A stretch of 63,154 nt of DNA from Sphingomonadales bacterium. GTDB lineage: Bacteria > Pseudomonadota > Alphaproteobacteria > Sphingomonadales > Sphingomonadaceae. The position numbers were made by a program, and so were the translations under genes. Below are positions 44,826 through 53,945 of this stretch, one piece after another. The number at the start of each line of letters is the position of its first letter. The stretch's first letter is position 1. The stretch is taken from NCBI GenBank assembly GCA_025356275.1, contig JANXUK010000129.1, positions 1 to 63,154 on the forward strand, given 5' to 3'. The notes below the pieces were generated by a model that was not told where the DNA came from, searched no databases, and saw nothing but the letters and a program-made list of their open reading frames with translations.

Positions 44826-45026
44826 AGAATTAACTCCATTAATTCGGAAGTGATCTTGAGCTTGGCAGCGTCCTGCCACAACCCCTTATGGCTGACAAGC
44901 CTAATAAATGCAAAACGCTGGTTAATAACCGCCGGGATGGAGGCAATTGGGGAATTTACACAGGTTCCGCCGCTGGCCGGAAACAGTATCTTGCCAGCCG
45001 CTGCGCATCGGGTGAATGTCACGCCA

Positions 45027-46241
45027 ATGACATATTCCGAAACCCCCGCCCCGCCGCCCGCGCCGCACCCTGCGCCTCACCCTGCGCCCCCGCATTCTGG
45101 CACCACGATCTTCGAATATATGTCGCGGCGGTGTCAGGACCTGGGTGCGATAAACCTGGGTCAGGGCTTCCCCGATCTGCCCGAACCGGCCGAGTTGATC
45201 AAATCGGCGCGCGCCGCGCTGAGCGGCCACAGCAATCAATATCCGCCGATGCGCGGCCTGCCCGAGCTGCGCCGCGCCATCGCCGGTTATTACGCCCAAA
45301 CCCAAGGCCTCAGCGTGAGCGATGACGAGATCATCGTCACCTCGGGCGGGACCGAGGCGCTGGCCAGCACTATCCTTGCGCTGGTGGCGCCCGGCGACGA
45401 GGTGATCCTGGTCCAGCCGCTCTACGATGCCTACCTCCCGCTGGTGGAGCGCGCCGGCGGGATCGCCCGCTATATCAGCCTCACCCCGCCCGACTGGCGC
45501 CTGCCGCTCGCTGCGTTGGCGGCGGCGATCACGCCGCGCACCCGCCTGATTATCGTCAACACCCCCAACAACCCCACCGGCACGCTGATCGATGCCGGCA
45601 CCCTGACGGCGATCGGTGACCTCTGCGAGGCCCATGACCTGTTGCTGATCTGCGACGAAGTGTGGGAGGGCATGGTGCTGGGCACCGCGCGCCACGTTTC
45701 GCCGCTGACCATCCCGCGCCTGCGCCACCGCGCGGTAAAGATCGGCTCGGCCGGCAAAATCTTCTCGCTGACCGGGTGGAAGGTCGGGTGGACGGTGGCG
45801 TCCCCCGCGCTCTCGGCCCGAATCGCGGCCCGACATCAGTTCCTGACCTTCACCACCGCCACCCCGCTGCAATGGGCGGTCGCGGAAGGTCTGGCCCTGC
45901 CCCCGGCATGGCACGACGCGCACCGTGCCCGCTATGCCGCCGGGCGCGAAAGGCTGACGCGCGGATTGCAAGCGGCAGGCTATGCGCTGCTCCCCGCCGA
46001 CGCGACGTGGTTCGTCACCATAGACCTCGCCGCCTCCGGCCTCCCGGCGGACGACCGCGCGATCAGCGAGGGCATGCTGGCGGCCGGGGTCGGCAGCATC
46101 CCGGTCAGCGCCTTCTACGCCGCTGCGCCCGAGACCGGCTACCTGCGCCTGTGCTTCGCCAAGCAGGACGCGACGCTCGACGCCGCAATCACCCGGCTCG
46201 CGGCATTCCGCGCCGGGATCGAAGGCGGCGCGGCCACGTAA
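45027..46241 (+). CDS. PLP-dependent aminotransferase class I/II
   Basis: A 404-residue cytoplasmic enzyme of fold type I. LGQGFPDLPEP, YPPMRGLPELR, NTPNNPTGT and CDEVWEG are family landmarks, and SAGKIFSLTGWKVGW carries the PLP-binding lysine. This pattern is like the methionine/kynurenine aminotransferases of the YbdL group. A Pro/Ala/His-rich stretch in the first 25 residues is unusual. The ATG at 45027 is chosen because the upstream part of the frame does not look like protein. It stands alone between divergent and unrelated genes. Confidence 0.82.
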   Translation: MTYSETPAPPPAPHPAPHPAPPHSGTTIFEYMSRRCQDLGAINLGQGFPDLPEPAELIKSARAALSGHSNQYPPMRGLPELRRAIAGYYAQTQGLSVSDDEIIVTSGGTEALASTILALVAPGDEVILVQPLYDAYLPLVERAGGIARYISLTPPDWRLPLAALAAAITPRTRLIIVNTPNNPTGTLIDAGTLTAIGDLCEAHDLLLICDEVWEGMVLGTARHVSPLTIPRLRHRAVKIGSAGKIFSLTGWKVGWTVASPALSARIAARHQFLTFTTATPLQWAVAEGLALPPAWHDAHRARYAAGRERLTRGLQAAGYALLPADATWFVTIDLAASGLPADDRAISEGMLAAGVGSIPVSAFYAAAPETGYLRLCFAKQDATLDAAITRLAAFRAGIEGGAAT

Positions 46242-46359
46242 TTCATTCAATCGCCGTTCAGCCACCGGGCCCTAGGCACCACATATCATTGGTGTAATGT
46301 GCCGTGATGTAGTGGGTCTGGGGCATTCGGGGAACCGCACTTTACGAAAGGGCAAGCGC

Positions 46360-47082
46360 ATGCGTGGCGGAATCTCGACCGGGACATTGATACAGCGGGC
46401 GGCACTATGGCTGCGGCTGGCCTTTGCGGGCCTTGCGCTGACTGCGCTGGCGGCCTGCGCCGACACACTGGACACCAGGGTCACACGGTTTCAATCGGCG
46501 CTCCCTGCGCCCGCCGGGCAAAGCTTCGCCATACTGCCCGATGATCCCGCGATGGCCGGCGGGATCGAATTTGGCGAATACGCCAACGGCGTCGCGGCTC
46601 ATCTGGCCCGGCTGGGTTACGTGCCGGCCTCCTCGCCCGACACCGCCAACCTCATCGTCCACTTCGGCTACGGCGTCGACAAGGGCCGTGAACATGTCGA
46701 GTCGAATGGCTTCTACGACCCGTTCTGGGGCCCGTGGCACGGTTATCGCGGTTTTGGCGGAGCCTATTACGGCGGCGGGTTCGGCGGGTTCGGCGGCTAT
46801 TACGGGCGCGGCTTTATCGGGCATGGCGCGTGGGGTTATGGCTGGTACGATCCGTGGTTCGGCGGCGAAAGCTATACCATCTACACCAGCGGCATCACGA
46901 TGAAGATAGACAGCCACGACGGCAAACGCCTCTTCGAAGGCCGCGCCACGGCCGCCTCCACCTCGAACCACCTGCCGTACCTGGTGCCGAACCTGACCGA
47001 GGCTTTGTTCACCGGCTTCCCCGGCAATTCGGGTGAGACGGTGCGGATCACGGTCGCGCCGGAGAAGATGGCGCATCACTGA
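46360..47082 (+). CDS. DUF4136-like lipoprotein with Gly/Tyr-rich segment
   Basis: A 240-residue envelope protein. The signal LAFAGLALTALAAC gives a lipidated cysteine near residue 33. The DUF4136-like core (DTRVTRFQSALPAPAGQSFA ... YTIYTSGITMKI) is interrupted by a Gly/Tyr/Phe-rich insert of about 60 residues (YYGGGFGGFGGYYGRGF). AAAGGG 8 bases before the ATG at 46360 supports this start. The function of the family is unknown; it is widespread in Gram-negative outer membranes. Confidence 0.75.
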   Translation: MRGGISTGTLIQRAALWLRLAFAGLALTALAACADTLDTRVTRFQSALPAPAGQSFAILPDDPAMAGGIEFGEYANGVAAHLARLGYVPASSPDTANLIVHFGYGVDKGREHVESNGFYDPFWGPWHGYRGFGGAYYGGGFGGFGGYYGRGFIGHGAWGYGWYDPWFGGESYTIYTSGITMKIDSHDGKRLFEGRATAASTSNHLPYLVPNLTEALFTGFPGNSGETVRITVAPEKMAHH

Positions 47083-47086
47083 CGGG

Positions 47087-47140
47087 TGAGGACAGGTTGG
47101 CGACTGAGGACAGACTGGCGGCTGAGGACAGGTTGCGAGC
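47087..47140. repeat. Three 18-bp tandem repeats
   Basis: Units at 47087-47104, 47105-47122 and 47123-47140 all begin TGAGGACAG and differ at a few later positions. They fill the gap between the lipoprotein stop and the dut 3' end. The TGAGG start of each unit looks like a duplicated stop-codon region. Confidence 0.8.
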
Positions 47141-47169
47141 GGGTCACGCCCTCGCAACCTGCCTCCCGG

Positions 47170-47616
47170 TCACAGGCCCGCCGCGCCGCCGGTCGAGCCG
47201 AACCCGCCGGCCCCCCGCGTGGTATCGTCCAGCGCATCGACCTCGGCCCACACCCCGCGCTCCACCGGCGCCAGCACCAGCTGCGCCACCCGGTCGCCCC
47301 GCGCCACCGCAAAAACCTCGGCACCAAGGTTGATCAGGATCACCTTGAGCTCGCCGCGATAATCCGAATCCACGGTCCCCGGCGCATTGGGCACCGAAAT
47401 CCCGTATTTGAGCGCCAGCCCCGACCTTGGCCGCACCTGAATCTCGAACCCCGGCGGGATGCCCAGCGCGAGGCCCGTCGCCACCGCATGCCGCGCGCCG
47501 GGCAGCAGCAGCACATCCTCAGCCGAGACCACGTCCATCCCCGCCGCGCCATCACTGGCATAGAACGGCAGCACCAGCCCTTCGCCATGCGGCAGGCGGC
47601 GAACCTGCACCGTCAC
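47170..47616 (-). CDS. dut: dUTP diphosphatase
   Basis: Hydrolyses dUTP to dUMP, keeping uracil out of DNA and feeding thymidylate synthesis. The 148-residue length is normal for the trimeric enzyme. All five motifs are present: [31 protein letters not shown] and [13 protein letters not shown] at 47616 with a G-rich site 4 to 9 bases upstream gives the usual length. ATG at 47646, which would overlap coaBC, is an alternative that adds ten Gly/Ser-rich residues. It is coupled to coaBC, a common alphaproteobacterial pair. Confidence 0.93.
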   Translation of the reverse strand: MTVQVRRLPHGEGLVLPFYASDGAAGMDVVSAEDVLLLPGARHAVATGLALGIPPGFEIQVRPRSGLALKYGISVPNAPGTVDSDYRGELKVILINLGAEVFAVARGDRVAQLVLAPVERGVWAEVDALDDTTRGAGGFGSTGGAAGL

Positions 47617-47632
47617 GTCACCCCCCGAACCA

Positions 47633-48820
47633 CTACCGGAGCGCATCGGCGATCCTGTCCACCAGAGCCGCCGCGACGGCGTCCTTGTCCATCTCGGGCA
47701 GGCTCTCGACACCCGATTCGCGGCAGATATGCACCGTATTGCGGGAGCCCCCCATCACGTCACCCGACACATCATTGGCGATGATCCAGTCCGCGCCCTT
47801 GCGCAGCCGCTTGGCGGCAGCATGCGCCAGCACATCCTCGGTCTCGGCGGCAAAGCCGATCAGCAATGCGGGGCGCGCCGCACTCACCGCCAGCCCGGCC
47901 AGAATATCGGGGTTCTGCACCAGCAGCAGATTGTCGATCTCCAACCCGTCCACCTTCTTGCGCTTCTGCGGCGAGACCTTATCCATCCGCCAATCGGCCA
48001 CCGCCGCGACCATCACCGCCACATCCGCCGGCAGCGCCGCCGTCACCGCCGCCGCCATCTGCCGCGCCGTCTCCACCGCCACGACGTCCACGCCCTTCGG
48101 CGCATCCAGAGCCACCGGCCCCGACACCAAAGTTACCCGCGCGCCCTGCTTGGCCGCCGCCGCCGCAATCGCATAGCCCTGCCGCCCCGAAGAGCGGTTA
48201 GCGATATAGCGCACCGGATCGATCGGCTCATGCGTCGGCCCGGCAGTCACCAGCACATGCCGCCCCGCCAACCTTCCCGGCTCACCCAGCATCGCGCCAA
48301 TCGCCGCCAGCACCGCCTCAGGCTCAGGCAAGCGCCCCAGCCCGTATTCGCCGCAAGCCATCGCGCCCTCGTCGGGCTCCATCACCGTCACGCCATCGCT
48401 GCGCAGGGTCGCCACATTGCGCTGTGTCGCGGCATGCTGCCACATCCGCACATTCATCGAAGGCAGCGCCAACACGCGCTTGTCCGTCGCCAGCAGCAGC
48501 GTCGCCGCCAGATCGTCGGCGATGCCGGCGGCCATGCGCGCCAGCAGATCGGCGGTGGCGGGGCATACCACCACCAGATCGGCGGCTCGGGACAGCTGGA
48601 TATGCCCCATCTCCGCCTCGTTCTTCAGATCCCATAGCGTCGTGTGAACCGGATTCTCGGACAAAGCCGCCAGCGTCATCGCGGTGATGAACTTGGCCCC
48701 GCCCTCGGTCAGTACGCAGGTAACCTCGCCGCCCGCCTTGCGGATCAGCCGGATCAGCTCGCACGCCTTATAGGCCGCGATGCCGCCGCCGACGATCAGG
48801 AGGATACGTTTGCCATGCAT
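47633..48820 (-). CDS. coaBC: Bifunctional phosphopantothenoylcysteine decarboxylase/synthetase
   Basis: Makes 4-phosphopantetheine for coenzyme A in two steps. The N-terminal flavin-dependent CoaC half has [19 protein letters not shown] and the substrate motif LPSMNVRMW. The C-terminal CoaB half has [30 protein letters not shown] and AAVADWR, with the lysine-rich QKRKK loop. The total of 395 residues is normal. The start at 48820 is set by the beginning of family similarity ([12 protein letters not shown]). It leads the coaBC-dut pair. Confidence 0.95.
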   Translation of the reverse strand: MHGKRILLIVGGGIAAYKACELIRLIRKAGGEVTCVLTEGGAKFITAMTLAALSENPVHTTLWDLKNEAEMGHIQLSRAADLVVVCPATADLLARMAAGIADDLAATLLLATDKRVLALPSMNVRMWQHAATQRNVATLRSDGVTVMEPDEGAMACGEYGLGRLPEPEAVLAAIGAMLGEPGRLAGRHVLVTAGPTHEPIDPVRYIANRSSGRQGYAIAAAAAKQGARVTLVSGPVALDAPKGVDVVAVETARQMAAAVTAALPADVAVMVAAVADWRMDKVSPQKRKKVDGLEIDNLLLVQNPDILAGLAVSAARPALLIGFAAETEDVLAHAAAKRLRKGADWIIANDVSGDVMGGSRNTVHICRESGVESLPEMDKDAVAAALVDRIADALR

Positions 48821-49061
48821 GGGGCGAGTGTTTGCCTTGGGGGGAGGCGGAAGGAAAGAGCTAAGGTGCGAGGGCCATCGCGCAGCTGTGGGCGAGATTA
48901 TCCCCGATACCGTTCGCGCCGGATTTTGATACATCAGAAATCTGGTTATCGCGTTGGCGATTGTATAGATTGCAAACACGGCTTGATATGGGTTAGCGGC
49001 CTACGAAAGCGCCAAGTCAGAGGCACCAATGAGTCGATGGGCTTAACCGTAGGCTCTTCAT

Positions 49062-49135
49062 GCTGCGATAGCTCAACTGGATAGAGCGTTGGATTGCTAA
49101 TCCGGAGGTTGTAGGTTCGAGCCCTACACGCCTCC
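49062..49135 (+). tRNA. tRNA-like gene, anticodon GCT, with defective acceptor stem
   Basis: The D arm (GCTC-AACTGGATA-GAGC, 49071-49087), anticodon arm (loop TTGCTAA, anticodon 49096-49098) and T arm (GTAGG-TTCGAGC-CCTAC, 49111-49127) are intact. The body looks like an arginine tRNA, but the GCT anticodon reads serine codons AGC/AGT and the long variable arm of a serine tRNA is missing (AGGTT only). The acceptor strands GCTGCGA and ACGCCTC leave three of seven positions unpaired, and no CCA is encoded. A search program may report it as tRNA-Ser or as a pseudo-tRNA. I think it is probably non-functional in decoding. Confidence 0.5.
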
Positions 49136-49140
49136 GGATT
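49099..49140 (+). repeat. 10-bp inverted repeat pairing the tRNA anticodon arm with the downstream flank
   Basis: AATCCGGAGG (49099-49108) is the exact reverse complement of CCTCCGGATT (49131-49140). With the T arm between them, the whole 3' part can fold into one long hairpin that competes with the cloverleaf. The rest of the flanks (48821-49061 and 49141-49342) hold no gene that I can support. Confidence 0.7.
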
Positions 49141-49342
49141 CGCCGCCGTCCGTCGGCTTAGCCTTCGCGACCTTCTTCAGCCGATCGTCCCAGCGGGCTT
49201 CTGTGGGCTGATTCTACTTTTGAATGGCTTTACAAAGACGTAAGTCCTAAGTCTGCTGAGCGTTTCGCCTTTAACACAGGAGGCTTCTGCTTTGGAATTT
49301 GCCGGGGGCGCGAGGGCGATGGCCCTCGCACTTTTCCGCCTC

Positions 49343-50455
49343 TCAACCCTTCCCCAACCCAGCCCGCACCAGCGAACGCGCGCTCATCGGCGCAAACGCC
49401 AGCCCCACGAACAGCGCCGGGGCAATCACCGCGCCCCAATAAAAATTGTCGTTCCGCCCAGCGACCATAAAGGCCGCACCATACCCCAGGAACAGCAGCG
49501 CCCCAAAACTCCCCGCCGCCGAACGCCACCCGCCCCAGCCGAGCAGCATCAGCATCACCAGCGGCCCGGCGATCCAATGCGGCAGGAACCGCAGATTGCT
49601 GGACAGCACCACGTTGGACAGGAACCCGCCCAGCCCGCGCATCGCCAGCCAGCTTGGCCCCATGACATCGCTTGGCAGCACCTGCGCCGCGATGAGATGC
49701 AGATGCCACGCCAGTCCTGCGGCAAACATCACGATCAGCGCGCCCCACGCCGCCGCCTCGCCCTTCGCCCCGCGCCACAACGCATAAGCCGCCATCAACA
49801 GCACAAACGCCACCGCATGCTCCCGGATCGCCAAGGCCAAAGCCGCCGCCAGCCAAGCCGCGCCCCATTTGCCCCGCCCCGGCCGGTGCAACCCAAACGC
49901 CAGCGCCAACAACATCCCCGCCCAAAGCTCATGCAGCACGAAATAATACCGGTTGAGCCCCAGCGAGGCCCCCAGAAACATCAGCGCAGTGCCGAACAGG
50001 CGCTGGCTCTCGCTGCACCCCTCCTCGGCCAGCCGCCTCCACCACGCCCACACCGTGCCTAGCATCAACAGCACCGCCATCAGCATCGCGACCGGCGCCA
50101 TCTCGGCCCCGTTCACGTCCATCGCGGCATCAAGATAGGCCAGCGTCGGCAATCGCACCGCCAGCCCCGGCCGCACCGGATAGGCCGCACGGCGGTGCTC
50201 ACCGACGATGAAGTGGTAATAATACTCGCCGTGTTTGATGCGCGCGATGGCCACATCATAGAGCTTCAGGTCATCGTCGCGCGGGCGCTCCTTCGCGGCG
50301 GCATTATCGATCCGCAGCGCAGCGGGCTTGGCGACCTCGCCCTTGCCCACGGTCAGCGGCACCAGCGCGGATGCGGCCAGCAGCGCCAGCGCCGCCGCCA
50401 GCAACGCCATCGCCCGCCCGCGCGGCCATGCGGCAAACCGGTCCCACGCGGGCAT
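49343..50455 (-). CDS. Multi-pass membrane protein of unknown function (GT-C-like)
   Basis: A 370-residue inner-membrane protein with about 9 to 10 predicted helices. After the first helix (residues 13-33), a soluble loop of about 70 residues contains DDDLKLYDVAIARIKHGEYYYHF, quoted here only as a landmark near residue 60. Such an acidic first loop followed by many helices resembles GT-C-fold glycosyltransferases that use polyprenyl-linked sugars, but no named family is recognised. ATG at 50455 overlaps the ubiB stop by one base (TAATG). Its function is open. Confidence 0.6.
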   Translation of the reverse strand: MPAWDRFAAWPRGRAMALLAAALALLAASALVPLTVGKGEVAKPAALRIDNAAAKERPRDDDLKLYDVAIARIKHGEYYYHFIVGEHRRAAYPVRPGLAVRLPTLAYLDAAMDVNGAEMAPVAMLMAVLLMLGTVWAWWRRLAEEGCSESQRLFGTALMFLGASLGLNRYYFVLHELWAGMLLALAFGLHRPGRGKWGAAWLAAALALAIREHAVAFVLLMAAYALWRGAKGEAAAWGALIVMFAAGLAWHLHLIAAQVLPSDVMGPSWLAMRGLGGFLSNVVLSSNLRFLPHWIAGPLVMLMLLGWGGWRSAAGSFGALLFLGYGAAFMVAGRNDNFYWGAVIAPALFVGLAFAPMSARSLVRAGLGKG

Positions 50456-51993
50456 TAACCCAGATGCATCACCGCCCATACCATTCCCCCCCCGATCAGC
50501 GCCGCGACGCCATAGCCCAGCGCGCGCCAGCCCTGATGCTCCCAGATCAGGCGCACCTGCGGCAAAGGCGGCGCATCGGGCGCGCCGCCGCGCGGCGGAA
50601 ACGCCTCCTCCACCCGCGCCAGCAACGCGGGCAGCGCCATCAGCCGGCGCAAGCCGCCGCGCAATCCGTCCGCCAAAGCCGCCTCCGGGCCCAGCTCATC
50701 GCGCATCCAGCCCGAGACGAACGGCCCCGCCACATCCCACATGTTGATCGTGGGATCGAGCGCGGTGGCCAGCCCCTCGACCATTACCATCGTCTTTTGC
50801 AGCAACAGCAGATGCGGCTGGACGGCCATGTCGAAATCGCGGGTGATCGCGAACAGCCCGTCGAGCATCTGCCCGACCGAGAGTTCGGCCACCGGCTTGC
50901 CGCGCATCGGCTCTCCCACCGCGCGCAGCGCGGTCGCGAATTCGGCCTGCGAGTGATAGGCCGGCACGTATTGCGCTTCGAAATGGATCTCGGCCACCCG
51001 CGCGTAATTGCCGGTAGTCAGCCCGTGCAGGATCTCGCCCAGCCACACCCGCGCCCGCCGGTCGATCCGACCCATGATCCCGAAATCGATAGCGACGATG
51101 GTGCCATCCGCCTCGATCAGCAGGTTGCCCTGATGCATGTCGGCATGGAAATAGCCATGCTCGATCGCCTGGCTCAGGAATGCCAGCACCAGCCGCCGCG
51201 CCATCAGCGGCAGGTCGTGCCCGGCGGCGCGCAACGCGTCCAGATCGCTGATCTTGATCCCGTCGATCCATTCCAGCGTCATCACCCGGCCGCAGGTCCG
51301 GTCCCAATCGATGGCCGGAATCCGATACCCCGGCACCGCGCCGACCATCCCGGCCAGCTCGGAGGCGGAGGCAGCCTCGCGCCGCAGGTCGAGTTCGCGC
51401 AGGGTCCAGCGCTTGAAATTGGCCACCACCAACCGGGGGCGCAGCCGCGTCGCCTCGCCGCCCAGCGCCTCCAGATGCGCAGCGGCCCATTCATAGGTCA
51501 CGATGTCGCGCGCGAACCGCTCGGCGATGCCGGGACGGCGCACCTTGATGGCCACGGCGGCGCCCTCGGTGGTGACCGCGCGGTGCACCTGCGCCACCGA
51601 GGCGGAACCCACCGCCTCGGGATCAATGCTGGCGTACAAAGCACCGACGGGGCGGCCAAAACTGGCCGCGATCTCCGCCTCGATGGCGGCGAAACTGAGG
51701 GGCGGCAGACTGTCCTGCAAGGCCAGCAGATTGCGCGCCGCCTCCACCCCCACAAGATCGGGCCGCGTCGCCAGCGTCTGGCCCAGCTTCACCGCCGCCG
51801 GCCCCACCGCCTGAAACGCGCCGGCATAATCGGGCAACGCCGGCTGCCGTGCACCAAACCGCGCCAAACGCATCAGCCGCACCACAGGCGGCGGCGTATT
51901 CGCGCTATCCTCGATAATCCGCAAAGCGCCATGCCGGGCCAGCACCCGGCCCCAGCACAGAAGCCGGAATATATGCGAAATAGACCCCGCCAC
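50455..51993 (-). CDS. ubiB: Ubiquinone biosynthesis accessory factor UbiB
   Basis: An atypical protein kinase-like ATPase of 512 residues needed for coenzyme Q synthesis at the inner membrane. The ADCK signatures are present: the N-terminal KxGQ motif as VKLGQTLATRP, the lysine strand VAIKVRRPG, YFHADMHQGNLL and the metal motif AIDFGIMGR. Two C-terminal hydrophobic segments (WRALGYGVAALIGGGMVWAV) anchor it. It is 3 bases downstream of ubiE on the same strand. Confidence 0.95.
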   Translation of the reverse strand: MAGSISHIFRLLCWGRVLARHGALRIIEDSANTPPPVVRLMRLARFGARQPALPDYAGAFQAVGPAAVKLGQTLATRPDLVGVEAARNLLALQDSLPPLSFAAIEAEIAASFGRPVGALYASIDPEAVGSASVAQVHRAVTTEGAAVAIKVRRPGIAERFARDIVTYEWAAAHLEALGGEATRLRPRLVVANFKRWTLRELDLRREAASASELAGMVGAVPGYRIPAIDWDRTCGRVMTLEWIDGIKISDLDALRAAGHDLPLMARRLVLAFLSQAIEHGYFHADMHQGNLLIEADGTIVAIDFGIMGRIDRRARVWLGEILHGLTTGNYARVAEIHFEAQYVPAYHSQAEFATALRAVGEPMRGKPVAELSVGQMLDGLFAITRDFDMAVQPHLLLLQKTMVMVEGLATALDPTINMWDVAGPFVSGWMRDELGPEAALADGLRGGLRRLMALPALLARVEEAFPPRGGAPDAPPLPQVRLIWEHQGWRALGYGVAALIGGGMVWAVMHLG

Positions 51994-51996
51994 GCG

Positions 51997-52734
51997 TCAG
52001 ATTTTCCAGCCGGAATGGATCGCGACAAGCCCGCCCATGATCGGCTCCACCCGCGTGCTGACAAAGCCCGCTGCGCCGATCATCGCCTCGAAATCGCGCA
52101 TTTTGGGAAAGCGCCGGATCGATTCCACCAGGTAGCGGTACGAATCGCCGTCCCCGGCAATCGCCTCGCCGATCTTCGGCACCAGATGGTGCGAATAGGC
52201 GTCATAGACCTCGCGGAAACCGGGCCATTCGGTGGTCGAGAACTCGAGGCAGAAAAATCGCCCGCCATGCCTCAGCACCCGATACGCCTCGGCCAGCGCG
52301 CGGTCGATATGCGTGACGTTGCGAATGCCAAAAGCGATGGTGTAAACGTCGAAAAAGCGGTCCGGGAAGGCCAGCGCCTCGGCATTCTGGCACGACCACA
52401 CCAGATCATCGAGGCCCTTGGCCACCGCGCGCTCGATCCCGACGTCCAGCATGTCCTGATTGATATCGGCCACCGTCACGCTGGCACCCCGCGCGACCAT
52501 GCGGAAGGCGATATCGCCGGTGCCCCCTGCCATATCGAGCACAGCCTCGCCGGCGCGCGGCTTGACCCGGCGCACGAAGCGATCCTTCCACAAGCGGTGC
52601 ATGCCCCCCGACATCGCATCGTTCATCACATCATATTTGGCCGCCACGCTGGAAAACACCGCGCCAACGCGCGCGACCTTCTCGTCCTCGGGGATATCGG
52701 CATAGCCGAACGGCACGGTGTCGCTATCGCTCAT
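51997..52734 (-). CDS. ubiE: Ubiquinone/menaquinone C-methyltransferase UbiE
   Basis: A 245-residue SAM-dependent enzyme that methylates the quinone ring. VLDMAGGTGDIAFRM is motif I, and YDVMNDAMSGGMHRLWKDRF and FGIRNVTHIDRALAE are the UbiE signatures. It leads the ubiE-ubiB pair and is divergent from mutM; the 88 bases between hold both promoters and a short GCGAAAAGTGGGAACCGC segment that resembles other sphingomonad intergenic repeats. Confidence 0.95.
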   Translation of the reverse strand: MSDSDTVPFGYADIPEDEKVARVGAVFSSVAAKYDVMNDAMSGGMHRLWKDRFVRRVKPRAGEAVLDMAGGTGDIAFRMVARGASVTVADINQDMLDVGIERAVAKGLDDLVWSCQNAEALAFPDRFFDVYTIAFGIRNVTHIDRALAEAYRVLRHGGRFFCLEFSTTEWPGFREVYDAYSHHLVPKIGEAIAGDGDSYRYLVESIRRFPKMRDFEAMIGAAGFVSTRVEPIMGGLVAIHSGWKI

Positions 52735-52822
52735 GGGGGGGCCTTACCCCATGGGAGCGAAAAGTGGGAACCGCTTTTTGGCGGGCTTGGCGCGCGCGGT
52801 GCGGCGCAGTACAGCGCGGCGT

Positions 52823-53659
52823 ATGCCCGAACTCCCCGAAGTCGAAACCACACTGCGCGGCCTGACCCGCTATCTGGAGGGCGCGCGCATCGCCCGCGTG
52901 CGGGTCAATCGCCCCGATCTGCGCCGGCCCTTTCCGGAAGGCCTCGCGCAGGCGCTGACCGGCGCCACCATCACCGGCCTTGAGCGCCGCGCCAAATACG
53001 GCATCCTCCATACTGATCGGGCGCGCAGCATGGTGTTCCACCTCGGCATGTCGGGGCGCTGGCGGATCAATCCCGATGAGCTTGGCAAGCATGATCACCT
53101 GATCCTGGAGACCGAGGCCCGCCCCGATCATGCGGCGGCGGTGCTGGCGCTGAACGATGCGCGGCGGTTCGGGTCGGTGGATTTGATCGACCGCGATGCG
53201 CTTGCCGCATGGGCGCCGTTTGCCGCGCTCGGCCCGGAGCCGCTGGGCCCGGATTTCACACCGCGCCATCTGGCAGAGGCGCTGGCGGGCCGGATCAGCC
53301 CGATCAAGGTGCTGCTGCTCGATCAGCGGATCGTCGCGGGGCTCGGCAATATATACGTGTGCGAGGCGCTGCACCGCGCGCGTCTCAGCCCCGCGCGGGC
53401 GGGCGGATCGATCTTGGGCAAACCGCTGGCCCGGCTGGTCGCGGCGATTCGCGAGGTCTTGACCGAGGCGATCGAAGCCGGTGGCTCAACCATCCGCGAC
53501 TATGCGCAGCCCAACGGCGAACTCGGCTATTTCGCCAAACAGTGGCAGGTCTATGGCCGCGAAGGCGAGCCTTGCCACTGCGGCGGCGCGGTGAGCCGGA
53601 TGGTGCAGGGCGGGCGTAGCAGTTTCTGGTGCGCGGCGTGCCAGCCTGAGTCTGTTTGA
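52823..53659 (+). CDS. mutM: Formamidopyrimidine-DNA glycosylase
   Basis: Removes 8-oxoguanine and ring-opened purines from DNA. After loss of the first methionine, the N-terminus is PELPEVET with catalytic Pro and Glu. HLGMSGRW and RRFGSVDL are family motifs. The helix-two-turn-helix is IYVCEALHRARLSPAR. The C-terminal zinc finger has C-x2-C at CHCGG and C-x2-C at CAAC. The protein is 278 residues, the normal length. The last codons (ESV and stop) form the left end of an outer inverted repeat (53648-53868), so the 3' end may have been reshaped by an insertion. Confidence 0.96.
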   Translation: MPELPEVETTLRGLTRYLEGARIARVRVNRPDLRRPFPEGLAQALTGATITGLERRAKYGILHTDRARSMVFHLGMSGRWRINPDELGKHDHLILETEARPDHAAAVLALNDARRFGSVDLIDRDALAAWAPFAALGPEPLGPDFTPRHLAEALAGRISPIKVLLLDQRIVAGLGNIYVCEALHRARLSPARAGGSILGKPLARLVAAIREVLTEAIEAGGSTIRDYAQPNGELGYFAKQWQVYGREGEPCHCGGAVSRMVQGGRSSFWCAACQPESV

Positions 53660-53868
53660 TTGGCGATCTGCCGGTCGCAGCCTGTTCCATCCCGCGCAGA
53701 GTCTTAGCCGCCGCCTGCCGGCGGGGAAGCCTGTTCCATCCCGCGCCCCATCCCGCGCCCCCTCCCGACCTCCCACAGGATACACACTGAATGGGAGGTC
53801 GGGAGGGGGCGCGGGATGGAACAGGCTTCCCGAACAGCGCCGTTCCGCGCTTTTCGGCAAACAGACTC
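53648..53868. repeat. Nested inverted repeats between mutM and rpsT
   Basis: Inner pair: 53725-53775 against 53792-53830. The 39-base right arm is the exact reverse complement of the left arm apart from a 12-bp duplication (ATCCCGCGCCCC) in the left. The 16-base loop contains GGATACACACTG. Outer pair: GAGTCTGTTTG (53648-53658) against CAAACAGACTC (53858-53868). A further partial copy of the arm start (CCTGTTCCATCCCGCGC) is at 53681-53697. The structure looks like a small palindromic insertion element. It may also end mutM transcription, though no T-run follows. Confidence 0.8.
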
Positions 53869-53945
53869 AAACGTCGCTAGAACCCCCCAACGCTTGACGC
53901 ACCGCCCCCCCATCGCTAAGGGCCGCGCTTTCCCGAGGCGTGGCT

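Noticed and set aside
49062..49342. tRNA-like gene as attachment site of a prophage or integrative element
   Set aside because: No integrase, phage gene or direct repeat of the tRNA 3' end was found in the window.
52740..52795. GCGAAAAGTGGGAACCGCTTTTTGG before mutM, quoted in part as GCGAAAAGTGGGAACCGC, as a fourth copy of the 106-bp repeat
   Set aside because: Only a short segment resembles the AAAAGTGGG/ACCGGTTTTTG part; the terminal ends and first palindrome are absent.
50371..52983. An 870-codon plus-strand open frame across ubiB and ubiE
   Set aside because: It is antisense to two clear genes, rich in Arg/His/Gln/Pro and without domains; a GC-rich shadow frame.
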